This document shows positions 58,849 through 64,000 of a DNA stretch of 64,000 nt, piece after piece; the first letter of the stretch is position 1; every line of letters begins with the position of its first letter. The notes under the pieces are model-generated. The model was not told the origin of the DNA. It searched no databases and saw only the letters and a list, made by a program, of their open reading frames with translations. A program made the translations under genes and the position numbers. Location: contig CAIYMO010000031.1 in NCBI GenBank assembly GCA_903927345.1, positions 1-64,000 on the forward strand. Reading direction: 5' to 3'. The stretch is from an uncultured Armatimonadota bacterium (GTDB lineage: Bacteria; Armatimonadota; Fimbriimonadia; Fimbriimonadales; Fimbriimonadaceae).

Positions 58849-59823
58849 ATGAAAGGAATCAAATTAGGAGTGGCGGTTCTCGCCCTCGCATTCGTAGGCT
58901 GCGGTGGACAAGGTGGAGTCGGGACTGGCTTCCCAGATCCTCCAACCGGATCGGTACTTCTCGCCTCTGGTCCGGGAATCAATGGCGGAACCTCTTTGCG
59001 TATCTACCGAGCTGGAGACACTTGGGAGTATGCGGTTTCGGGAACCATGTTGCGCGAGGAGTTCGATCAGTCATCAACTCGAGTGAGTCGCAACCAGGGA
59101 CCGGTAACCGGTTCGATGACGCGAACAATCACTGCCGTCACCGTAACTGGTATCGGACCTTGCTTCAAAGTCACAGATGCTCTGACGTTCAAGCTCAACG
59201 GCGGGCTTCCGACGGTCGAAGTTCTGGAAACCTATCTTTCACAGGCAGTAGACGGATCGGTAACCATGCTCGGACGACGACAGAATAGCTCGAACGCAGC
59301 TCCTGGTGTCGGTGGTTCAACACAGCCATGGCTTCCGGGAACTTTGGGTGCGGGCGCCAGTGTCGGTGGTGCGGGTCGCTTTGACCACACTCTGACGGGC
59401 TACCCTTCCACCACATTTGACATCTCGACGGCCTTTGCAGTCACCGGTTCTAGCACGGTTACGGCTGACTCGTCTCCCGTGTTCAACACTTGGCGGGCTC
59501 TCTACACCGACAGCATGCACAACAACTGGAGTGTCATGGCGTGGTTCAAGGCCTTCAACATCTCGAACGGATTCATCTTCAAAACTAAAGAAGACATCAG
59601 TTCGACGGATGAGTGGGCAGCCTCAATTGGAGCTCCGGTTGAGCGAAAGTACAACTCAACTCGAATTGATTCCGTTGTCCATGGTGACGTGAGCTACACT
59701 CCTCCGACATATGACGGAACGACGGGTGCCCTGATTACGCCAGAGTCAATCGCCTACGAATATCACACAATCAACCGCACACTGAACCTAGATATGGTTC
59801 TGCGACGACGGTCACTTCAGTAA
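58849..59823 (+). CDS. Large lipoprotein at the end of the pil operon
   Basis: A 324-residue lipoprotein that I do not recognise. Signal 1-17 with lipobox FVGC (Cys18), followed by GGQGGVGTGFPDPPTG. The body is beta-rich (SLRIYRAGDTWEYAVSGTML, YSTFDISTAFA-like segments) with no enzyme motif. It begins 3 nt after the previous stop and is the last gene before a terminator. Both lipoproteins may belong to the outer-membrane pilus exit. The 3' end overlaps the convergent acyltransferase by 7 nt. Confidence 0.72.
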   Translation: MKGIKLGVAVLALAFVGCGGQGGVGTGFPDPPTGSVLLASGPGINGGTSLRIYRAGDTWEYAVSGTMLREEFDQSSTRVSRNQGPVTGSMTRTITAVTVTGIGPCFKVTDALTFKLNGGLPTVEVLETYLSQAVDGSVTMLGRRQNSSNAAPGVGGSTQPWLPGTLGAGASVGGAGRFDHTLTGYPSTTFDISTAFAVTGSSTVTADSSPVFNTWRALYTDSMHNNWSVMAWFKAFNISNGFIFKTKEDISSTDEWAASIGAPVERKYNSTRIDSVVHGDVSYTPPTYDGTTGALITPESIAYEYHTINRTLNLDMVLRRRSLQ

Positions 59824-61130
59824 AGCTTCGCTTTACGACCACGCTTCGAGGCATTCCGTTCGCGGGATGCCTCTTTGCTTTCTCCCTCAAGATATGCGTA
59901 GCTTTCCATCGTCGCATGCTCAAGTGGCTTAAGCGGAAGCTGATAGAGCTGGTGATCGTCGACCGCCGAAGGAGCAGGCAGATAAGACTTAACGAAGGGC
60001 CGCTCGAAGACCCAAGAGAACACCAGCGCGGCAACAACGATTGCCGGCAAAGCAACCGCAAGCAGGTATGCCGTCTCCATTTCCGGTGTCGCTGCCCAAG
60101 CCGGTCGGTAAACATAAATTGCCTGCAATAGTGGGTGATGGATCAGATACAAGCTGTAGCTCGCAACACCAATCCGAACCAACCAACGCGCGCTCAACGC
60201 GCGCTGAGCAAGTCCTCCCGGTGAGATCGTCGCGGAATAAAGAAAAGCTGCTGTCGCAAAGCCACAAGTCAAGTCGCTCGCAATCAACGTGGTCGCATCC
60301 AGGCTATTCCCAACAACAGCCTGTTGGTAAACCATGTAAAACGTCGAAAGCAGACCCGCCCAAAAAATGGCGAACCCATAAGCTGGTTTGAGCCCCTTCA
60401 CCGGGTCGGGCCGATGGGCGTAATGAGCAGCCATCATCCCCGCAACAAACAAGATCGCAAACCAGGAATACATCTTTGCTGCGCCCGGTACGTAGGCGGC
60501 AATCAGGAGCGATGGAATCGAGATCAGCAGCAACAGCTGGATCGGCGAACGCTTCTGCATCACAAGGATCAACCAAGGGAACAGCAGATATAACTGCGCC
60601 TCAATCGAAATACTCCAAAGAGCTCCATTGATCCGGTACATCCAGTCCATCGAGAGGTTCTGGATCAAAAAGACGTGTGCCAACAGGCTATCCAGGGTGA
60701 CGGGCAATCCGCTAGAAGCCTTCACATAGGTATCAAACGGGCGGATATCCTTGTTCGGCCAAGTGACCCAGTAGCAGATACCAACAGAAAGAGCTAGGGT
60801 CGCATAGTATGCGGGAAGAATTCGGAGTGCGCGGCGTTTGAAGAACCCACCAAGTCCGTACACCCTGCCATCACCACGCTGGAAGAGACCGTACTGAAGG
60901 CAAAAGCCCGAAAGCACGATAAACGCAGCAACTGCCAGATGCCCGTTTCGAAACGCTCCCATCGCATTGGCGAGAAGTGTCCCTTTGGTCTGATTGAAAC
61001 GCGCCGAATCCGAAGGGATCACCATCGAACAAAAGTGGCTGACAACGACATACAGCGCGGCTAGAGCTCGCATTCCTTCAATGAATTCGAGCTTTGCACT
61101 GGCCTCTGTAAATCGTTTACTCTTTCTCAA
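59817..61130 (-). CDS. Acyltransferase 3 family membrane protein
   Basis: A 437-residue, ten-helix acyltransferase, with FIEGMRALAALYVVVSHF carrying the Arg/His pair at the first helix and VRIGVASYSLYLIHHPLLQ late. The C-terminal 45 residues form a charged tail with KEASRERNASKRGRKAK. I start at TTG 61130 because TACGAT lies 5 nt before it; an open frame continues upstream to an ATG at 61313 that overlaps the divergent secreted gene. A hairpin that ends the pil transcript lies inside its last 60 bases. It likely O-acylates a surface glycan. Confidence 0.8.
   Translation of the reverse strand: MRKSKRFTEASAKLEFIEGMRALAALYVVVSHFCSMVIPSDSARFNQTKGTLLANAMGAFRNGHLAVAAFIVLSGFCLQYGLFQRGDGRVYGLGGFFKRRALRILPAYYATLALSVGICYWVTWPNKDIRPFDTYVKASSGLPVTLDSLLAHVFLIQNLSMDWMYRINGALWSISIEAQLYLLFPWLILVMQKRSPIQLLLLISIPSLLIAAYVPGAAKMYSWFAILFVAGMMAAHYAHRPDPVKGLKPAYGFAIFWAGLLSTFYMVYQQAVVGNSLDATTLIASDLTCGFATAAFLYSATISPGGLAQRALSARWLVRIGVASYSLYLIHHPLLQAIYVYRPAWAATPEMETAYLLAVALPAIVVAALVFSWVFERPFVKSYLPAPSAVDDHQLYQLPLKPLEHATMESYAYLEGESKEASRERNASKRGRKAKLY
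59848..59880 (+). terminator. Terminator of the pil operon, inside the opposing coding end
   Basis: GAGGCAT (59848-59854) pairs with ATGCCTC (59867-59873) with further inner C-G pairs, followed by TTTGCTTT. A small TAAAGC/GCTTTA stem (59821-59835) precedes it. All of it lies within the acyltransferase coding sequence. Confidence 0.65.
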
Positions 61131-61135
61131 GTCGA

Positions 61136-61141
61136 ATCGTA
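61136..61141 (-). promoter_or_regulatory. -10 hexamer TACGAT, leaderless acyltransferase promoter
   Basis: TACGAT, 5 nt (TCGAC), then TTG 61130. Confidence 0.4.
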
Positions 61142-61164
61142 ACCTCTGGCTACTGCAATCGTCG

Positions 61165-61170
61165 TACCAT
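61165..61170 (+). promoter_or_regulatory. -10 hexamer TACCAT, leaderless promoter
   Basis: TACCAT, 6 nt (AAAGGC), then ATG 61177. It sets the start of the PrcB-like gene. Confidence 0.55.
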
Positions 61171-61176
61171 AAAGGC

Positions 61177-62337
61177 ATGAATACGGTTCGAGGATTGATT
61201 GGGTTCATTATGATTGTTTTTGCGGCGGTCGGTTTAGGCCAAAACGTGGCATACCGAACGATCGCTTCTGGCACGAACGCCGCTGAAAAGCAACAGCGGA
61301 TGTTCCATATCACCGACCAAGGAGCTCTCGAGAACTACCTCAAGGTTGCACAGTCAAATAGTCGCCCCAAAGTCGATTTCTTCAAGGATCGAGTCGTGGC
61401 AATCTTCCTCGGCACTCGGCCAACCGGTGGATATGCTGCCTCTGTAAGAAGCGTCTCAGTCGTCGCAAATGTCGCGACCATCGAAGTCACCGAAGCCACC
61501 CCTGCCAAAGGGGACATCACAACCCAAGCCCTGACCAGCCCCTGGGTAATGATCGCGATTGATCGTTCGGTCCTGGACTTCAAACTGAACGTCACTAAAG
61601 TGCAACAGGATGGCGGAATTCTGGTCGGACCTTACACAGTCTGGTATCCCGGCTACTGGTCGCCCTGCATGGACGGCTACTACGATGGCTTCTACAACCC
61701 ATTTGGACAAGTCTTCTACACCCAAGACACGTTCAATTATTGGGTGCAACAGTCAGGGTTCAGCTTCAATTCCCCCGGGCTCTCATTCAATTTCCAAACT
61801 TCGGCCCTCGCAATTGTCTCGCTTGGTCGATTCAGTCAGGGATATTCATGTGCGGTTGAATCAGTGGTCTACAACCAAGGTGCCGCCAAGGTGCTTGTGC
61901 GCAGAACAACTTCTCAGCAGCAACAACGAGGTGCTCGATGGTTCGGAGTTGGCGTTGATCGTTCAGCTCGCTCGATTGCAACCGAGTATTTCGACGACTC
62001 ATCCGTCGTCCTTGCCTATCAAGGCGGTGCGATGATGCAACCCGCATCGGTTGGTCTAATCTTGTCGGCTTCCCAAATCCGAACAATGCAAAACACCGTG
62101 ACCATCAAGGGGTTCTCACCCAACACCGAAAGCTTGGCTGCCGTCACGGTGAGCCCACAAGGTCGCAGAGGCTATAAGTTCGAAGGAGTCTCCTACCGAG
62201 GCAACCAAGCGGTCGCACTCTTCTCTCGACCAACGACGACGCCTGATTCGAAATCGGAGACGTACTTGATCCGAGTTCCCCGCGGAGTCGGTTCGATCAT
62301 CGTGGAAGACCTTCCGGCCAAACGCGCAACGCGCTAG
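61177..62337 (+). CDS. Secreted protein with PrcB-like repeats
   Basis: A 386-residue exported protein. Signal peptide about 1-21 (MNTVRGLIG...). Residues about 35-140 match the PrcB C-terminal type domain (VVAIFLGTRPTGGYAASVRSV, then TTQALTSPWVMIAI). A second unit about 205-275 repeats the pattern (LGRFSQGYSCAVESVVYN), and a third about 325-380 is weaker (GRRGYKFEGVSYRGNQAV). An aromatic-rich stretch (GYWSPCMDGYYDGFYNPFG) lies between the first two. PrcB-type domains bind proteases in the periplasm. The start is decided by TACCAT 6 nt before ATG 61177; earlier starts overlap the divergent promoter. Confidence 0.72.
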   Translation: MNTVRGLIGFIMIVFAAVGLGQNVAYRTIASGTNAAEKQQRMFHITDQGALENYLKVAQSNSRPKVDFFKDRVVAIFLGTRPTGGYAASVRSVSVVANVATIEVTEATPAKGDITTQALTSPWVMIAIDRSVLDFKLNVTKVQQDGGILVGPYTVWYPGYWSPCMDGYYDGFYNPFGQVFYTQDTFNYWVQQSGFSFNSPGLSFNFQTSALAIVSLGRFSQGYSCAVESVVYNQGAAKVLVRRTTSQQQQRGARWFGVGVDRSARSIATEYFDDSSVVLAYQGGAMMQPASVGLILSASQIRTMQNTVTIKGFSPNTESLAAVTVSPQGRRGYKFEGVSYRGNQAVALFSRPTTTPDSKSETYLIRVPRGVGSIIVEDLPAKRATR

Positions 62338-63128
62338 CGCTTCGCCAGGCCTTGGGAGTGCAAAAAGTCGCTCAGTCGCTCGCGACCAGAGAGTCCCTCG
62401 TCACGTGTGCGGGCCGCATTCTTCAGCGACCACGGCATGTCTGTCGCCATGCCTTGTGATCCAAAGAACTCGGCGGCGCGGGCGTCATATTCCGCCGGAT
62501 CCAACTCCGCACCATAGACTTCTTCGAACCACACCTGATCCTGCCGTAAGCGCGGCTTGATCTCGGCATGTGCCGATTCCGCCGGAGTTCCAATGCACAA
62601 GCCAAAGACTGGGGCAACGTGGGATGGTAATTGAAGAAGCTGCTTGATCGTGTCCGGCTGATTCCGCAATCCGCCGATATAACAAATTCCGAAGCCCAAG
62701 GACTCCGCGGCGCAAACCATTCTCTCCGCTGCTAGTGCGGCATCGATAATTGCGACCGTGTACATCTCGATGGTGTCCAGTCCGCTGGGCACTTCTCCGG
62801 CGTATTCAGCGGTGCGATGAAGGTCTGCGAGAAACGCAAAGAAAAGCGGAGCTGTGAGAACCTGTTTCTGACTCCCACACGCTTCCGCAACTGCCGCTCG
62901 ACGCGTAGGGTCCTTGACCGAGATGACAGACCAAGTCTGCAGATTGCTGCTTGTTGCGGCTGATTGAGCTGCGGCAACGAGGCCCTGCACCATAGAATCG
63001 GGAATCTCTTCCTCCTTGAATCGGCGAACCGATCGGTGAGTCAGTAACGAGCCAATTTCATTGAGAGAAAATCCGGCTTCGGATCCAAATCGCTTCTGCC
63101 AAGCTTCTTCGAAGGTTTCGCCAAACAT
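62334..63128 (-). CDS. Nitroreductase family (NfsA-like FMN oxidoreductase)
   Basis: A 264-residue FMN-dependent NAD(P)H reductase. HRSVRRFKEEEIP (about 31-43) is the FMN-binding start, AAAQSAATSSNLQTWSV (about 52-68) the FMN phosphate loop, and ESLGFGICYIGGLRN (about 141-155) and GLCIGTPAE (about 175-183) complete the fold, as in NfsA and FRP. It reduces nitroaromatics, quinones or flavins. The C-terminal 40 residues are an extra helical extension. The stop shares CTAG with the convergent gene, and it begins 2 nt after the preceding small gene. Confidence 0.87.
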   Translation of the reverse strand: MFGETFEEAWQKRFGSEAGFSLNEIGSLLTHRSVRRFKEEEIPDSMVQGLVAAAQSAATSSNLQTWSVISVKDPTRRAAVAEACGSQKQVLTAPLFFAFLADLHRTAEYAGEVPSGLDTIEMYTVAIIDAALAAERMVCAAESLGFGICYIGGLRNQPDTIKQLLQLPSHVAPVFGLCIGTPAESAHAEIKPRLRQDQVWFEEVYGAELDPAEYDARAAEFFGSQGMATDMPWSLKNAARTRDEGLSGRERLSDFLHSQGLAKR

Positions 63129-63130
63129 GA

Positions 63131-63358
63131 CTAGCGAACGCCCTTTGCTTCGTGCTCTTTCATCCGATCCATCTCGATCTGTCGTTCCTTCTCGAGTGCT
63201 CGTTTACTCAACGCATTTCCCCAAGCCCGACCGCCATAGTACGTTGCAGCAAGGCAGAAGACAAAGAACAAGAGGGTGCCGATAAGCAGGCCAATCGCGA
63301 ATTTTTTGCCGTTGATCGGCTTCGGTGAATCAAATGTTCCCGGAATGTGTTCGCTCAT
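63131..63358 (-). CDS. Small single-helix membrane protein
   Basis: A 75-residue protein with one transmembrane helix (about 21-43) and a charged C-terminal coil (LEKERQIEMDRMKEHEAK). Function not recognised. It overlaps the rhomboid-like gene by ATGA and sits 2 nt before the nitroreductase, so it is a middle gene of an operon. Expected to be a small accessory of its membrane neighbour. Confidence 0.7.
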   Translation of the reverse strand: MSEHIPGTFDSPKPINGKKFAIGLLIGTLLFFVFCLAATYYGGRAWGNALSKRALEKERQIEMDRMKEHEAKGVR

Positions 63359-64000
63359 TTTTTGTCGTCCTCTAAACTTCCCTCAAATAGTTTACGCAAC
63401 CTTTCGCGCTCGGCTCTCTCCTGTTCTCGTAAAAACACGTCGTTTAGGTAAGCGTCTTCCTTTTGTTTCTGAGCTTTGGTCGGTTTAGCGTTGCCCGCAA
63501 ATGTTCTCAACTGACCATATCGAATTGGCAATCGATTCGAGGCGTACAGATAAGCCAGCAAGCAACTGATGAGCGACAGTACACCAAGAGGTAAGTTCCC
63601 GGCCCCATAGGTGACCAATACGGAAGCTACGCCGAACCATCCGATCCACTTTGCCTTGACCGGAATCAGACCGAAAATCATAACCGTCGCTTCTGGTTGC
63701 CGCGTTGCCCAAATTACGGTTAGCGCGGAGTTCGGAATCAGAATCCCGTAAAGCCGCTGTTGAAAAATGACGAACGGCAAGAGGCTTACCACGATCAGAA
63801 CCGCAAGGATCATCCCGAACCGGGCGGTCGAATGGTCCCGCTCAACTGAACCACCAATCGACAACAGCCACAACGGCAAAAAGACGAGTCCAAGCGCGCC
63901 TAGATCGTTAACCAAAGGGTAGGTCACGGCCGTCCAGAACTTGGGCAACATGGACCCGTTGAACCCAAAATTGGACACCATCAACTGTTGCGACCCAAGT
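63355..64000 (-). CDS. Rhomboid-like membrane protein (5' end outside window)
   Basis: At least 209 residues, open to the window edge, with the beginning cut off. The visible part looks like the rhomboid/derlin fold: KFWTAVTYPLVND and LWLLSIGGSVERD at the start, then about five hydrophobic helices, and FGLIPVKAKWIGWFG at about 105-119. I see no GxSG serine motif in this part, so it may be an inactive pseudoprotease. The C-terminus (about 165-209) is a charged cytoplasmic tail rich in Lys, Glu and Arg. An ATG at 63984 exists, but the reading frame continues beyond it. Confidence 0.65.
   Translation of the reverse strand, partial: LGSQQLMVSNFGFNGSMLPKFWTAVTYPLVNDLGALGLVFLPLWLLSIGGSVERDHSTARFGMILAVLIVVSLLPFVIFQQRLYGILIPNSALTVIWATRQPEATVMIFGLIPVKAKWIGWFGVASVLVTYGAGNLPLGVLSLISCLLAYLYASNRLPIRYGQLRTFAGNAKPTKAQKQKEDAYLNDVFLREQERAERERLRKLFEGSLEDDKK

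Noticed and set aside
1-64000. CRISPR arrays, insertion sequences, rRNA or prophage
   Set aside because: No regularly spaced direct repeats, transposase, integrase or rRNA were seen. Only one tRNA was found.

Overview
The window reads as chromosomal core and accessory sequence from a Gram-negative-type (diderm), free-living heterotroph. Outer-membrane features are a PilQ-type secretin, a giant SLBB polysaccharide-export protein, a beta-barrel-like protein ending in Tyr-Arg-Phe, several lipobox proteins and a PEP-CTERM surface protein. The gene set, heavy use of GTG/TTG starts and moderately GC-rich composition suggest Armatimonadota, perhaps the Fimbriimonas lineage. That placement is inference; no marker rRNA is present.

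Layout. 0-8.5 kb: sialidase, a fused membrane/spermidine-synthase-like protein, a family 2 glycosyltransferase, a homocysteine methyltransferase/MTHFR fusion with a phosphoesterase, and an MFS transporter. 8.5-12.4 kb: a ribose-type sugar ABC transporter operon. 12.5-24 kb: esterase, ornithine cyclodeaminase family, SLBB export protein, pterin dehydratase, ATP-dependent PEPCK, an acyltransferase, an S9 peptidase, an ankyrin protein and a cysteine hydrolase. 24-35 kb: a strongly promoted beta-barrel protein, malate dehydrogenase, a small basic protein with stacked inverted repeats, GH1 glucosidase, an oxidoreductase pair, GT4, ribH with an orphan FecCD permease, and an aminotransferase/RNase III pair. 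35-49 kb: PEP-CTERM protein, a peptidase operon (S9, GGT, M24), kinase and tRNA-Gln on a shared promoter, a BNR_4-GH105 fusion, a CPA2 antiporter, a halogenase-like flavoprotein, and GH16 with a CBM9-like partner. 49-60 kb: pyrR-pyrB-pyrC and lipoprotein, divergent from a pilMNO-P-Q operon with two extra lipoproteins. 60-64 kb: acyltransferase, a PrcB-like secreted repeat protein, nitroreductase, and a rhomboid-like protein cut by the window edge. Nearly everything is packed with 1-4 nt start/stop overlaps, and no intergenic stretch exceeds 300 bases.

Two patterns cut across the genes. First, most first genes of transcription units carry a TANNNT (-10) hexamer ending 5-7 nt before the start codon, so their mRNAs should begin at the start codon (leaderless). 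A few others leave only a 3-4 nt leader, and a minority have a real leader with a Shine-Dalgarno site. Second, six enzymes expected outside the cytoplasm begin with a very short hydrophobic segment with little or no basic n-region. An in-frame stop lies 18 nt or less upstream in all six, so they cannot be extended. These two patterns are the most promising new biology here.
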